Source: Albifimbria verrucaria
Lineage: Eukaryota > Ascomycota > Sordariomycetes > Hypocreales > Stachybotryaceae
Direction: 5' to 3'
NCBI GenBank assembly: GCA_020081605.1
Contig: JAHREC010000011.1
Coordinates: 558,001-622,000 of the forward strand
DNA: 64,000 nt
In this document: piece after piece, positions 12,141 through 24,507 of the stretch
How positions within the stretch are numbered: the first letter of the stretch is position 1
How the letters are laid out: the number at the start of each line of letters is the position of its first letter
Program-made: the position numbers and the translations under genes
The notes under the pieces: generated by a model
Seen by the model: only the letters and a program-made list of their open reading frames with translations
Told to the model about the DNA's origin: nothing
Databases searched by the model: none

Positions 12141-12669
12141 GCAGGAAGGCCATGCAAGAAACCTTGTTACCTGCGGTTTGGTAACTGCAGACCCTTATAA
12201 TTTCATTAGAACCCAAATCCGTGGATACTAACTGTATTATAAACAGGTCCTAAACTGCTCTACAGTCTCTTTAAAGGCTCTTTAAAGGCTCTGAAGACGC
12301 TGAGCTTAGAGTTGCAAGCCTCAGTGTATTTGTCAATAAGTCTATTAGTGGACTCCGCGATGCTTATTGGCTAATCTTCTCCGTGTTCTTAACTTCTATC
12401 TAGTTCTTAACCGCTCTGGGGTTAGAAGGCATAGTGGAGGGTAAACCGGCGTAAGACGATCTTTACCTAGAAAGGACTACAATGTGGTCGTAAGCCAGCA
12501 GGGGATCCAGATACGGCTTGACTGCATAATCAATCACCTCCCTACCTTTCTTACACCCATCAAACACTGAAGTCTCGAGTTACCGAACTTGCTCTCAACA
12601 GCGTTATCTCACGTATTGCCTTCTTTCCTACTCATCGGTCTAATTCGGCGGGAAAGTTGGCGCATAGCC
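12141..12669. other. intergenic region between divergent genes
   Basis: About 530 bases separating the minus-strand HET gene from the plus-strand regulator-like gene; it must hold both promoters. A short direct duplication, ctctttaaagg repeated twice, lies near 12266-12290. No gene is seen. Confidence 0.4.
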
Positions 12670-14351
12670 ATGGCCACGCTTCCATTTGTATTTGTCGACG
12701 GCAACAATGGCAAGGTCAACACGGCAGATCGCGAGTTCATACGCAGTCACTGCATGGAAGGGAAAAACAAGCGGCAAAACTCGCGACGCTGCCTCCAGGC
12801 ACAGCGAAAAGCACAGCGGCTCTCGGCGCAGCACCGGCAGAACCCCATACCTATGCCGCCGTCACGAGTGTGCCCCCTGCTCCAACCACCGACATCGTAA
12901 GCTCTCAAGCCCGGGTAAACAAGGCCATGAGTAGGCATCTTTCGGTCTCGGCACAGTGTTTTAGCCCACAACTGGACTGGGAGATTTCGCGTCATGTTCA
13001 TGAGGACACCATCGTGTACCCTCGCAACATGATGTCCAATAGTAAGTCATGCTAGCATTCCTCTTTGTCGGCTCAAGTTGAGCCTCACAGCTCATGATTG
13101 CGTGTGCCAACCTTAGGTGACATCTTGGTGCATGTCAAAAAATAAGTAGCCCCATCTACAATTATATCCACTTCGAAGATAGGCCTGCCAAGAGTCCACT
13201 TCTCTGGATCATGTATGATGACCTGTTTCGACACGCGGTGCAACTCCTGGTATCGGCGTTCAAGGAACGTATGCGACAAGAATCCTCGAGCACAACCACA
13301 TACAGGCAATACCTCGAAACATTGACGCTGCTCAACAACAGACTTTGCATTTGGAGCCAGGACCGCATTATTGACACTACAATCTGGACTATCAATATCC
13401 TTACTAACTTGGCTATTTGGGGCGCTCGCTACAACGAAGCTTCGACTCACACGTCAGCTCTGCGAGAGATCATTGAGATCGCGGGGGAGAGTTACCTCAT
13501 TTCACGCCCGACCTTACGATACCAGCTATTCAGGTACATTGAAAGCCCTATCTTCAGATGTTAATCACCTGCGATGTCTGCTGACCCTTGCCCATGAAGT
13601 TTCGAGCTTGCAATCTCTTCAGCGACCGGCAAAAAGCCTCATTCAACCCTACAAAAGTCCAGATGCAAGAGTCTTAGCGTTTATGAGTGTCCTATCCAGA
13701 ATCTTGATCAACTACTGCTGTCTGCATCAAGCCCCATTCGGATGATCTTGACAGCTTGTTGGACAAGAAAGTTATGTGTTTATTCCGCAGGCTGCAAGCT
13801 ATAACGCTTCAAATCAATGAGAAAAGACATCAGGGTAGGTTGCCTGACTCGTCCACATTTCAAGCTACCTACGAGGCGGCCTGGACGGAGCTGCTTGAGC
13901 TGAATGAAACCCTCAACGATACCTTGTCTGAGTGCCTTCAACTGACACTTCTCGCCTTCCTCACCGTCACTGTCTTCCAAATACCAAACGACAGAGCGAA
14001 CCACGGCGGAAAATCGAAGCTATATCCATTTTTGGCCAAGAATTTACGCAAAAATGGCAGGGTCTTGAGCCAACAGCGCAGAAGTCGACACCTCTACTGT
14101 TCTGGCTTCTCACCGTCGCCGCCATGTCGGTTTTTGACGTTGACACCGAGGACTGGCTGAGTGTTAAATGGAAACGAGCTGCGGTTGAAGTTCTGGGTAT
14201 CCGGACAGGCTGGGATCACGCAAGACGGCAGCTGGAGAGCGTCATGTGGATCCCAGTGGTCCACGACATGTTGGGCCAGCAAATCTATAGCAAACTCATG
14301 GCAGATAGTTCCGGTGTAGATTGCTTCACGGTTTTGCTCTCAGCGATGTAG
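12670..14351 (+). CDS. fungal transcription-factor-like protein without visible zinc finger, frames broken
   Basis: It resembles the fungal family of regulator-like proteins that begin with MATLPFVFVDG, carry a basic stretch (GKNKRQNSRR) and continue into a fungal-specific transcription-factor region. An intron follows PRNMMSNS (gtaagt at about 13040, acceptor about 13118). Later blocks show PLLWIMYDDLFRHAV, INILTNLAIWGARYNEA and, near the end, LFWLLTVAAMSVF and MWIPVVHDMLG, which fit the C-terminal helices of that domain. No Cys6 cluster is seen. The coding blocks are spread over all three frames, with switches near 12770, 13145, 13530 and 14010. So the gene is either decayed or carries multiple base errors. 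DNA binding is uncertain. Confidence 0.55.
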
Positions 14352-14954
14352 ACACGCGTCTGATATCACTTCCAAAGTTTCATGTTCGCGCAGCTTTACT
14401 TGGCGTGCTCCTCATTGCTTCGCATAACGAAAGGAATCAAGCCTCTGATGGTCTTAGACGCGACAGGCTCCTGATTCAACATATAACAAGGTGCAGGTCA
14501 TTTGTTTGGTTTACCTAACCGACGGAATTCTGACCTTTTCCTGATCAGCGGTATGGAAACTCGATTCATTGATCAACAACGGATAAAGCATTATGGGATG
14601 GCTAGACCTGAGATGCTATGGCGGTAATGCGACCAGAGAAGTCCAGGCCCGGTATAAGCTGGAGAGAAACGAAGAAATGTTAGGATGAATTCATAAATCA
14701 ATGTTTGCTGGATATGAGCGTCATGCAGCTTAATATTAACTAAAGCGGCAGGGTCCGCCAGCTGCTTAGATCTGTTCGCAGATCAAGAGCTAAACATACA
14801 AGAACTTACTCACTGGTAAATAGTGCATATATAACGACATTCTCACATATTCTCATAAATGATGCTTCGATAATATCTATTTCATTTTTTTGTCATTCAT
14901 TAAATACAGTCTTTACTGAGCGCCTTTTTGCTTGTGGGCAGGATTGGTACTTAA

Positions 14955-15411
14955 GCAACGAAGAAATTGGTGCAGAGTGGTATCAAGACCTGGGCAGACC
15001 TTAAGGCCTAAAAGAACCCTGCGAACAAGGAACAGAAAGTCAAGAGAAGGCCGTTTTCATCCGGCATCCACGACCGCCTCATCATCACTGTAAAGAAGGC
15101 ACACAGTGCTCTAGAGTTGTGCGAATCCGAGACTTCGCATGGGCCTGATAGAGTCTCGACTGTCGAGGGCTTATTCTGCGACATGGATACGAAGACCCTC
15201 TGCCCTCTTTATGATCAGAAGGTCAAGGAAACTTGTTTTAATCTTTAAACCAAGCGTTTGGCTCAATCAAACGCTCATGAGGCTAGACGTGGCAGGACCA
15301 CGATTCCTAAGGAGTAACGGAAGGTATATGAATGGGCTAAGAGAATTATGCTTGGTTGGTTGGATATGAGCTTCAATGATAAATATGCTCAGAATAAATA
15401 ATTCAAATTTC
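14955..15411 (+). pseudogene. decayed gene remnant with CAA-to-TAA type stops
   Basis: One frame reads as plausible protein for about 150 codons but is cut by isolated TAA codons. It contains a Cys-bearing stretch EGLFCDMDTKTLCPLYDQK (about 15166-15222). Two of the stops (about 15246 and 15318) sit where CAA (Gln) would read through, which is the change produced by repeat-induced point mutation (CpA to TpA). It resembles secreted fungal proteins of unknown function, but I cannot name a family. Surrounding sequence is A+T-rich and otherwise empty. Confidence 0.35.
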
Positions 15412-15885
15412 TTAAAAATATGCTCATTCCTGAAGAACTGATTAGCAGATATTATTAGGTGTATTCTAAGCTCATAAGTGTCTTGATGCTCTGTGTAGTT
15501 ATCGTATACATTAGTATTGTGGTAACCAGGGAAGAACGACTATCGCCTTACTCAACGGGTCAATTGGAGCCTCCCTAGAGGAGGGCTGTCCTGTGCTCGA
15601 TTTTTGATCCTAACTCTATCCTACATCTTTAATCAAATTAGCTATTCAGTCGGAATAATGTGTAAAGTCCGTTGATCATGAAGTATTAGAGTCAGCTTAA
15701 AGCCGGCAGACCAACAGTTTCGTGCCTGGATCGGGTGGGTTGGGTTGTTCCGAACAAGGGTGCATTACTCTTTTGGGTATACAATGTGGTTTTCAGCATG
15801 ACCACAGACATGCATGGGTGTTGGTCAGACTTAAATATCATCATGTCGGTTCTAACAGTGTGAGCATTAAACTTCATGATGGCAT

Positions 15886-15893
15886 TATAAATA
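15886..15893 (+). promoter_or_regulatory. TATA-like element of the GMC oxidoreductase gene
   Basis: TATAAATA lies about 78 bases before the ATG at 15971 and is followed by a CA-rich leader (tcaccaacacaaagag), typical of fungal promoters. No binding site for a specific regulator was recognised. Confidence 0.45.
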
Positions 15894-15970
15894 CTAGCCA
15901 TCACCAACACAAAGAGACTCATGAAACACAACCATTCACATCTCAATAACGCAGACCGGAGATTCCAAAC

Positions 15971-18207
15971 ATGCCTTCCCACCTCAAGTTCGAACTCAAA
16001 AGCCTACTACTAACAGTAGCTGCTTTTGTGAGCTCTGTCAATGGCTCCGCAGTCAAGCTCAACTCAACCGAATATGAATATGTGGTCGTCGGATCAGGTC
16101 CAGGCGGTGGCCCCTTGCGTGAGTAACGCCCAACTTGCACTCGCACAAAGACGCATACTGACTCGGTCATAGCGCAAAGCTTGCCCGTGCCGGACATTCG
16201 GTTTTCTTGATTGAGGCGGGCCAAGATTACGGCGACCAGCTCGTCCAGGAGATTCCGGCTTGGTAAGACTCCATCATTGGTGGGTGACGATGCTCAATGC
16301 TGATATAAGTGTGGTGAAGGTGGATCGGCTCCACTGCCAGCCCTCAGATGAGCTGGCATTTCTATGTTGAGCACTATCGAAATGAGACGCAAGCTCGGCG
16401 GGATAATAAATACGTCTATCAATTCAAAAACGGAACTACATACCATGGGCTCAACCCTCCTGAGGGTGTTAAACCGTGAGTACTATCTCTACCGTAATGA
16501 CTCCATAGTCTGATCCGACAATATCTAGTTTAGGGATTCTGTACCCTCGTGGATCCAGCCTTGGAGGCTCTGGCCAATCTAACGCAGGCAATTTTCTTTT
16601 ACCTCCTGACGGTGACTGGGATTATATTGCCAAGCTTACAGGCGATGAGTCTTGGTCTCCTGAGCGAATGCGTGAACATTTTATCAACATTGAGAAGAAT
16701 GAATACGTACCTTGTGGGACAAAAGGCCATGGCTTTGACGGGTACCTCTCAGTGGGTGTTATGATCAACGTTGGCCAACTTCGCTAATACGTCAGCAGAC
16801 GAACCAAAATAACTTGACTAGCGTCCTTGACCGTCCTGGTATCATTGACATTGCACGTCAGGGCCTTCGACTCGTTGAAGGTATTGAAGTGGCCAACGAT
16901 GAAGAACTCGCTAGCCTCCTTCAGAGAGACAACAACCGCGACGATCCTATGCGGTTCCACAAACCAGCCTTTCTGCAGAACCCTGTGCATGTAACGTCCA
17001 AGCGTGAGCGCAGCTCGGCTCGGGATCTCGTCGCCGACACGCTGGCGGCACGCAACGAGGATGGAACGCAAAAGTATCCTCTCACTGTGAGCTTCAACAG
17101 TCTTGCTTCGCGAGTCTTATTCGGAAATCACCCAGCCGCAAAAGGAAAGCCGAAGGCTGCGGGAGTTGAGTATCTTTACGGCGAGGCCTTGTACTCTGCC
17201 GACCAACGATACGATCCATCTACCGAAGGAGAGCTTCGCACTGTCTTGGCGACCAAGGAGGTCATTGTCGCCGGAGGTGCCTTTAATACTCCCCAGATCT
17301 TGAAGCTAAGTGGTATTGGCCCCAAGGAGGAGCTCAAGGCTCATGGAATTCCTGTGGTGGTGGACCTCCCTGCGGTGGTTAGTCCTTCTTGTTCAGCCTC
17401 CATCTACTATTGCCTTGACTCACAACCTTGTAGGGAAGCAATCTTCACGACCACAAGGAGAGCGGAGTCAGCCTCCGCGCCAAGATTGACTGGCCGAGGA
17501 ATCCTCTTGAGGGCTGCTTATTGGGACAGACAGCAAACCCTGACGAAGATCACTGCCTGGCTGAATGGATGAATGCACATATCGGTATCTACGGCGAAGC
17601 TGGCACGCCCCTCTCGTTCAGCTATCGTTCCACTGTCGCCGAAACCGACGATGTCGATATCCAATACTTTGGCACGCCTGGTTTCCAGTTCATCGGCTTC
17701 CAGCCTGATTTTCAGTTGGCTGGGGTTCAGCCGGACGTTATTGGATGGTCCGTCGTCAAAGTTCTCGGACGTGACACGGGTGGGACAGTGCAGTTGCGCT
17801 CAAGCAACCCGCGTGATACACCAGTCATCAACTTCAACTGGTTCGAGGGACCTGGTGGTGAGCTTGACCTGCAAGCTATGACCGAGGGTGTGCAGAACCT
17901 ACTGGACGTCATGGATGCGGTGGGCGAGCCGTACACTCCTTACGAGTCAATTCAGCCCATCCCTGGTCTCGAAATGAAGCAGTCTATCGCGGACACTGTC
18001 TTCAGCCACCACGCAACTTCCACCTGTCGCGTTGGCCCGAAGGATAATAAGGAGTATTGTGTTGATAGTAAGTTCAAGGTTAATGGCGTGGATGGACTTC
18101 GCGTTGTGGATGCCTCAATCTTCCCTTATTCGCCAGGTGCCTATCCTATCGCATCAGTCTTCATTGTGAGCGAGAAGGCCTTTCAGGATATTATTCATGG
18201 GTACTAA
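15971..18207 (+). CDS. secreted GMC-family FAD oxidoreductase
   Basis: Glucose-methanol-choline oxidoreductase, a flavoenzyme that oxidises alcohols (aryl-alcohol, sugar or a pathway intermediate). The ATG at 15971 opens a signal peptide ([19 protein letters not shown]). FAD-binding [10 protein letters not shown] follows, then [50 protein letters not shown] (GMC signature 2) and the catalytic-end [12 protein letters not shown]. The C-terminus is [16 protein letters not shown]. Introns lie near 16118-16172, 16264-16310 and 16474-16528, and clearly at 17378-17433. Frame breaks are likely near 16173 and 16760. It is convergent with the Baeyer-Villiger-type gene and belongs to the tailoring-enzyme group up to 31.8 kb. 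The combination with P450, BVMO and exporter suggests oxidation of a small metabolite. Family is secure; substrate unknown. Confidence 0.85.
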
Positions 18208-18211
18208 ATGA

Positions 18212-18690
18212 GGGTCCGTCTCTAAATTCTTTGATAATATTATAGTTCTATATATATATACTATAAGCTCTTCTATCTTTCATAATAGGCTTATCTTAGA
18301 AGAAAGGTAGTGCTACTTATAGAGTTTTATAGACTAGTTAATGATATTTTATTATTAAATTATACTTATTATTGCTACTAGTAGTATAGAATATATTATC
18401 TTTAATATTACTTTTATATATAAAATATAGAATAAGCTAATTACATATTTATAGAATAATAAATAATATAATTACCCTAGAGTTAAACTCTATTAATTAT
18501 TCTTATTTATGTTTAAAATAATAATTAAAATAAAATAAAAAAAGTTTTCTTATTTAAATAAAAATCTGATATAAATATACATTATAAAATGAAATTTATT
18601 TATTTAATTATTTGTTTTTATAATAATTTAAATACACTTAACATAGTTTATATTAATTATTTAAACTATATATATATTTTTACGCCGATT
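18212..18690. other. very A+T-rich spacer between convergent genes
   Basis: About 480 bases composed almost only of A and T with many TATA/TTAA steps, directly after the stop of the GMC gene and before the stop of the next gene. No open frame and no recognisable element. It looks like a RIP-type A+T island rather than a simple terminator region. Confidence 0.55.
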
Positions 18691-18713
18691 TAACAGAAAT
18701 CATATCCCTGGGC

Positions 18714-20181
18714 TTATAGAAATACCAGATTACTTGTAACATCTCCCCACTTCACACTGGCCATGTCAGCAAAGTAGTGAGACTTCGGCTTCCACTGCCC
18801 TGTTCCTCCTTTTGGCAAGATGTCTAGCGCATTTTTGACATAGGTCGATGACAATCTAAACATGGAAGTGGGTTCCATGTACCCATCATGCCGAGGCACT
18901 ATTGCTCTAGCATTTCGCTGCTTCATCAGCCCAACCAGGCGAGTGAAGAGCTTGGCGCTAACATCTGCGCCTAGAGTCCAGGATGCGTTTTCATAGCCAG
19001 TCAAGAAGACCATGTTCGGCACATCTTGCAGCATTGCAGATTTCCAGGCAAATTTGGAGGTAACATCAAGTGGTTCTCCGTCGACCATGAATGCAATGCC
19101 GCCACCAAACTTGAGCTTAAGCCCTGTTGCCGTTACGATGACGTCGGGCTGTAGACTTGCTCCGCTCTCTAACTCGATGCTGCTGCTGGTCACTTTCTTG
19201 ATCTTGTCTGTTACAATATCTGCCTTTCCAGAACGAAGGGCGGCAAAGAAGTCACCGTCTTTGCAAGCACAAAACCTTTGTTCCCAAGGATTATATCTCG
19301 GGTTAAAGTGAGGATCTAAATTGATGTTTGGAGGTAGCTGCTCGAGTGTTCTTTTCCGAATGGCCTTCTTGGCGAGATCGGGAAATGCTTTGCAAAAAGA
19401 CGTTGTAAAGTAGCTCCAGGCCAGCCAAATGAGTCGACTGGCTTGTCTAGCGAGACGATCTGGTAGGATTGCAAAAGCAGGCCAGCCAAGAAGCTTGTCT
19501 GCGCCAGCGGCATGATGTAGGATGGACTGCGCTGTAGCATGGTGACTCGTTTTGCCCGGTCTGTGAGTGAAGGAAGTAAAGTCACAGCTGTGGCTCCGCT
19601 ACCAACAATGACAATTTCCTTGCCAGTATAGTCGTACTCCTTTGGCCAGAATTGGGGATGAATGACTTTGCCGGCAAAGTTGTCGATGCCCGGAATGACA
19701 GTCTGCAATGGTGTTTCATAATCATAGTAACCAGTGCCCAGCAGAACAAATCGTGCGTGGTAGATTGCAGGTTCCTCTTGTCCAGCCGCGCGAACTCTGA
19801 GCTCCCAGCAGCTCTTGTCGGAGAGCCAGTTGGCTGACTCCACACTGTGATTGTATCGGATATTTCGGTCGATACCCTCTGACTTGGCGGATCGGGTGAG
19901 GTATTCTTTTATCTGAGTACCGGTAGCCAGCGTCTCCTTCCGATCCCACGGACTCCAGGTAAGACCAAATGTGAACATGTCGGAGTCTGATCTAATTCCC
20001 GGGTATTGGAAGAGATCCCACGTCCCCCAAGCGAGGAACGACCTTCCAGTATGGCATAGCTGGTAGATGGTAGTTCAGACTGAATGCGATAGGCAGCATT
20101 AATTCCGGAGAGACCAGCGCCAATGATGATGGTATCGAAATAAGTTGATGGGTCAACGCGATCGGATATTGCACCTGACAT
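18714..20181 (-). CDS. FAD-containing Baeyer-Villiger-type monooxygenase
   Basis: NADPH- and FAD-dependent monooxygenase that inserts oxygen next to a ketone or oxidises soft nucleophiles. It has N-terminal TIIIGAGLSGINAAYRIQ (first Rossmann motif), the BVMO fingerprint FAGKVIHPQFWPKEYD (matches FxGxxxHxxxWP) and the second Rossmann motif IVIVGSGATAVTLLPSL. The C-terminal half has FLTGYENASWTLGAD and ends at 18714. Three frame segments are needed: a break in the ccccc run 20024-20028 (just after the SSLGG motif), one near 19460-19480 and one near 19330. All fit single missing bases. Its start (ATG at 20181) is about 0.8 kb from the end of the minus-strand SDR, so it may be co-expressed with it. 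The substrate is not predictable. Confidence 0.87.
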
Positions 20182-21002
20182 TTTGAATGCGTATCAGGCG
20201 AGCCTTATCACATAAAGATACTTGTCTAGGAAAGTATGGCTATCTGTTCCACAAAGTTCACAGTCTGGCTTCGCAGGTTACTGGCAGACGCATCAGGTTA
20301 TAAGTCGTAAACTAGTGATAATGCCTCGGCAGCCAGTTGAGGGCGCGAGTTTAGCGCAGGTCTAGTGCCTTCATATGATGTAAGTTATTCGTGGCGAAGG
20401 CAGGTTGGTTCAAGACCAATGCGACATGTGCCTGGTGTGTCATCTCCGGGATCAGCGGACACCGGCCTAGATTACCGTAGCATGGGGCAAGTAACACAAG
20501 TTTCGTTTCGCTCGCGTAGCAAACCACCATTGGGAGGGAGCTATGGCGTTGCACCCATGACCTAGCCGGAACGATTGCTGCGGGTTAGTGTGGCTTTAGC
20601 CCAGCGGATCATCCGATCCGTAGGCAGGCTCCGCAAACAGGGGCCTGATAGGGAATGGGTTGGCACATGTTTAGGTGCCAGGACAAGAGTTACTAGGCAT
20701 GGAGGTGCGTAAATGGCTGTCAGCGTGTTCGACTCGTTCTAGTTGATTAGCACCACTACAAATCACCCTTCAACGTCTTTAAGCTCTGTAGATTCGCTAC
20801 AGGCGACTACTCTATAACTTAGTTAGGCGACAAAGGCTTCTTGCCATAGCGCATTGGGCCACGTCATTCGTCTCTCGCGCAGTTAGCATAGCTTGCTTGG
20901 CGAAATCAGGCGTCAGGGTTTTATGGCTATCCTACTGTATCGAAGCAGATTGTTATTTATAATAATTGCAAAAATTAATTCATCCATCCCTCTTATAGCT
21001 TG
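20182..21002. other. intergenic region upstream of the BVMO gene
   Basis: About 820 bases, the likely promoter of the minus-strand monooxygenase and the 3' region of the SDR. Short open frames have no recognisable content. I see nothing else in it. Confidence 0.4.
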
Positions 21003-22115
21003 TTACATTTTAGATGCTCGATGTCCCAATATGTCCCGGACGCCATGCTGCACCCATGCTGGCCACGCCCTGAAGCTTGTCACCGGAGACATGTGCTTGG
21101 GAACCACCAATTGACCGCCCTTGTTGCTGCACAAGCCAGCCAGAATATCTTCAGCGACATGCTCGCTCGTCAGCATGTTGACACCGGAGCGCTCCAGGCG
21201 GTCGGCGAGATGCTCGATCAGAGGTGTCCGGACAAAGTTGGGATGAACCACTGTGGTCAGCACATTCGGTGCCTTGTAGCAATGTCTAAGTTCTGCCGTC
21301 AGAGACTCGTGGAAAGCCAACGCTCCGGCCTTTGTGGCTGAGTAGTCGGCAGCAGTGGTTAGAGAAACAAATGAGGCCATGCTGGCGACCGTGACAACGT
21401 GGCCCTTGTTTTGCTGGATCATGTTTGGAAGGAATTGCTGGGTGGTGAGCCACAGGGCGAGCAGGTTGACTCCAAAAATCTTGCGCAGAAAGGCTTCCGA
21501 GGTATCCAAGATTGTTGAATCGGTGACAATACCGGCATTGTTAATTAATATGGATGGATGGCCCAGTTCCTTGCGGACGGCGTCTGCAGCCGCTGCCACC
21601 GACTCGGAGTTGGTGACGTCGCAACGGTAGAACCGTACACGGGGCTCGTTCTGCAACGACTTTGGCAGGTCTTGGATGTCAAGAACTGCAACGTTCAAGC
21701 CTTTCCTGACCATTTTCTCCACGAGGCTCTTGCCTATGCCACTGGAACCGCCTGTGACAACGGCTACCTCATCTCGTAGGTCCTTGCCGCCGCGCTTGGA
21801 ACAAAGCTGAGCGCAACAGACGCTCCCCAACCGCCAGGAATTAGAAGCCATAACATTTAGCAATCTATTGACCCTGCGAAGCGTTGACAGTACTAAATGT
21901 GACCATAAGATGGTTTTTATGAGAGACAAGTCGCTGAGGCATGATGCCTTGGCCCATTCGATGAGCGCGCAGGTATGGATAGTGGGAAAGGCCTCGCGTA
22001 GAGGATCAAAGTATTTGATAGCCAGCAGCAAGGCACCTGACAAAATAGGAGACCACAGAATCTCAGCCAAACACATAATGGCGTTGAGACATCTGGAAGA
22101 AGATTGGCTCGTCAT
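21003..22115 (-). CDS. membrane-anchored short-chain dehydrogenase (SDR16C-like)
   Basis: Intact single-exon gene of about 370 residues from the ATG at 22115 (an upstream in-frame ATG at 22181 is also possible). The N-terminus is hydrophobic (LWSPILSGALLLAIKYF, then IKTILWSHLVLSTL), so it is probably anchored in the ER or lipid-droplet membrane. The catalytic domain has VAVVTGGSSGIGKS (cofactor), ILINNAGIV, VASMASFVS with the catalytic Ser region, and YSATKAG (YxxxK). This layout is that of retinol-dehydrogenase-like SDRs, which reduce or oxidise hydrophobic alcohols, aldehydes or sterols. It starts 570 bases from the divergently transcribed Zn2Cys6 regulator. It is one of few genes here with no frame break. 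Confidence 0.88.
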   Translation of the reverse strand: MTSQSSSRCLNAIMCLAEILWSPILSGALLLAIKYFDPLREAFPTIHTCALIEWAKASCLSDLSLIKTILWSHLVLSTLRRVNRLLNVMASNSWRLGSVCCAQLCSKRGGKDLRDEVAVVTGGSSGIGKSLVEKMVRKGLNVAVLDIQDLPKSLQNEPRVRFYRCDVTNSESVAAAADAVRKELGHPSILINNAGIVTDSTILDTSEAFLRKIFGVNLLALWLTTQQFLPNMIQQNKGHVVTVASMASFVSLTTAADYSATKAGALAFHESLTAELRHCYKAPNVLTTVVHPNFVRTPLIEHLADRLERSGVNMLTSEHVAEDILAGLCSNKGGQLVVPKHMSPVTSFRAWPAWVQHGVRDILGHRASKM

Positions 22116-22687
22116 GGTTGAAATTGTGCACTGTTTCTTAAAGATCAAGTTACAATTTGTGTTGAAGTTTGTGGTGAACAACCAGAAATGATAAGATTTG
22201 ACGCTGTTTGCATTTGCATCATGACAAAGTCTTTCCCTTTATACGGTCCCTATACCTGAACGATTCAGCCTGGAGGATACCGGAACCAGTGACCAGATCG
22301 TTCGTTTCCCAAGCTAAACAAGAAGAGCGTCGCAGGTTTTAGAAACGTAAACTGCCATCGTTAGCATCTCTCTAGCCAGACGGTAGCGGCACACCTATCC
22401 CCATGCATCAACAACCCCTGGCCAGACCCACGACAAGCAGCTCGGAAGCTAAACCCAACCTAGACCAGTGCGACGCCATCTCCCAATGACCGTTGCAGAT
22501 TCGACGGTGGGGTTTTGCTTGGGGATGAGGTTCTGAGGCAGAAGCCGAGGTCCTGAGACTAATATTTGGGTGGCAAGGCATTGGTCATTGAAACTCGTGA
22601 AATTTGAATCATGTGCTGACTGCGGCAGTCCCCATTATCAACCTGTCAAAACGGTACCGCCAGTTCGTCCCTTGCCGGCGTAGGTGG

Positions 22688-24507
22688 ATGCTCAAGGTGC
22701 AACTCAGAAGTGAAGTGTGGACCGACATACAGACTCTGCAGGGCAATGGTTTTCCTGGTCGCTTCAGTACGGGCTGCAAGCGCTGTCGCAGTCGTAAAGT
22801 CAAGGCAAGCACCACCATTACCTGATACAGGCGTCGTGAGCCTTGTAGACCATGTATTGACTCTTTTATTTGATTGACTGCAGTGCGACGAAGCAAAGCC
22901 CTCTTGTCATCGCTGTTATGTGTATGGAAAGCCTTGTCCTGGTTATACGGACCAGTTTCATTTTCGTTACAGTCATGGCAAGTCAAATATCGATGACAAG
23001 GTAAGGGAAGCAGTTCCTTTGCCAGCTTCAAAGCCGGGCTTCCCGCCACAATGTCGAAAGACAAAAGACAGCGTCAGTAGGCGTAGCTCTACTGCACAGC
23101 CCGACAGCAATGTCTCTCTTATTGCATCAAGTATCAGTCCCACACACGAGGATATCTCACTCTGCTATTTTGTCAGCCGTTTCGTATCACCTAATGGCAT
23201 GGATGGCTTCCCTGGACACTTGAGCTTTCTCACGCGGCTCTTCGACCATCACCGACATGGGTTGATGGAGCTGGCCACCCTGACTGTCGCCCAGATGGCG
23301 GCGTATAACCAGTTCCGAGACGAGGGGCTTAGATTGGAATCGTATCGAAACTACGGTAGAACCATCAAATCTTTGCAAAAGGCTATACATTGCGATGAAG
23401 AGGTCAAAGACGACAGGGTCATTGCTACAGTGTTGCTTCTTTGCATTCTAAAGGTCAGTACCCATTCAAGATCCTTTGTTTGTCAAAATCCAGGTTGTTA
23501 CGAAACAAATCACCTCTAACAAGACGTAGGATATCAGCGGCGAATGCTGTGGTGACCCTCATGAGCATGCATCGGGAATTTACTACCTCTTAGCGAAGAG
23601 GGGTGGAGCAGCTTGCATCTAGCACTGGATTTGAACTTTTGATATTCGCACTGATGAGGCTTGTAAGGTCCTACCTCGTTCATTCTGGCGCAAACGTCTA
23701 GTGGCTAACGCTCCCGTCAGCACATTTACTCATTCGTACACAACGATGATACGTACAACGACCCCGGCGGAGTCGCTGCCCTCCTTGGCGCGTTCGACCC
23801 CTTGATTCGTGCGATGGCTATAATGTCGAAAATTCTCCGGCTGAGACACTCTATCCACTCTACTATTTCTCTCATGCCTTGTCAGTCTGACTCTGAACGA
23901 GACAACCCCTACTGGACAAGGAGGAACAGCATGAAAGCATTTTCCAATCAAGCCTGGACGCTTTGCAGGACTTGGAGACCTGGGAGTCTGAAATTCCACA
24001 ATACTGGGACAGCACATTTCAAGGCCGTGCCCTTCCAGCCGCGTTGGGTCAGGTTACGTCTGCTGGGGTCACTACGATCCCGAGACAGCCTGCACCATGA
24101 TATTGATACGCTCTGCACGCTTAGTGCTTCTTTCGAGCATGTACGAATACTTTGTTGGGACGCAAATTGCCCCGGGCGATGGCACTTTCGCAACCACCTT
24201 GCGACAAGACATGCATCTAACTATTGACGATATGATAGCATGCGTTCCATATGCGATGGGAGATGTAAACGTTTGCGGACAAGCTTCATCGCTGCCGTAC
24301 GATGCAGCTGCAGCATTAGTTATCCGCCATTCCATCAAAGTTGTGACTTATTGCTGTTACTGGGATGCCGCGCAAATGCAGACAACGCAGCAGATATTGA
24401 GCCGCATTGATCGCGCTATTGGCTTGCAACCCGTGGCGGCTTGCAAGGACGAGCTGGCACCTCTCAAGGCCGGCATGAAAATGCAACCTTTTGCTGTATT
24501 GCTTTAG
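22688..24507 (+). CDS. Zn2Cys6 transcription factor with a GC-AG intron
   Basis: Binuclear zinc-cluster regulator. The DNA-binding motif is split by an intron: CKRCRSRKVK before it, and CDEAKPSCHRCYVYGKPC after it, giving the six Cys. The intron 22805-22883 begins with gcaagc, a GC donor, and ends in ctgcag. A second intron (about 23455-23529) and a third (about 23668-23720) follow in the fungal-specific activation region, which contains MELATLTVAQMAAYNQFR and HIYSFVHNDDTYNDPGG. The C-terminus (KVVTYCCYWDAAQMQTTQQ) ends at 24507. Frame changes near 23612 and 23850 indicate single-base losses. Its place amid oxidative genes suggests that it is the local pathway regulator; that is inference. 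The start at 22688 is uncertain. Confidence 0.82.
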
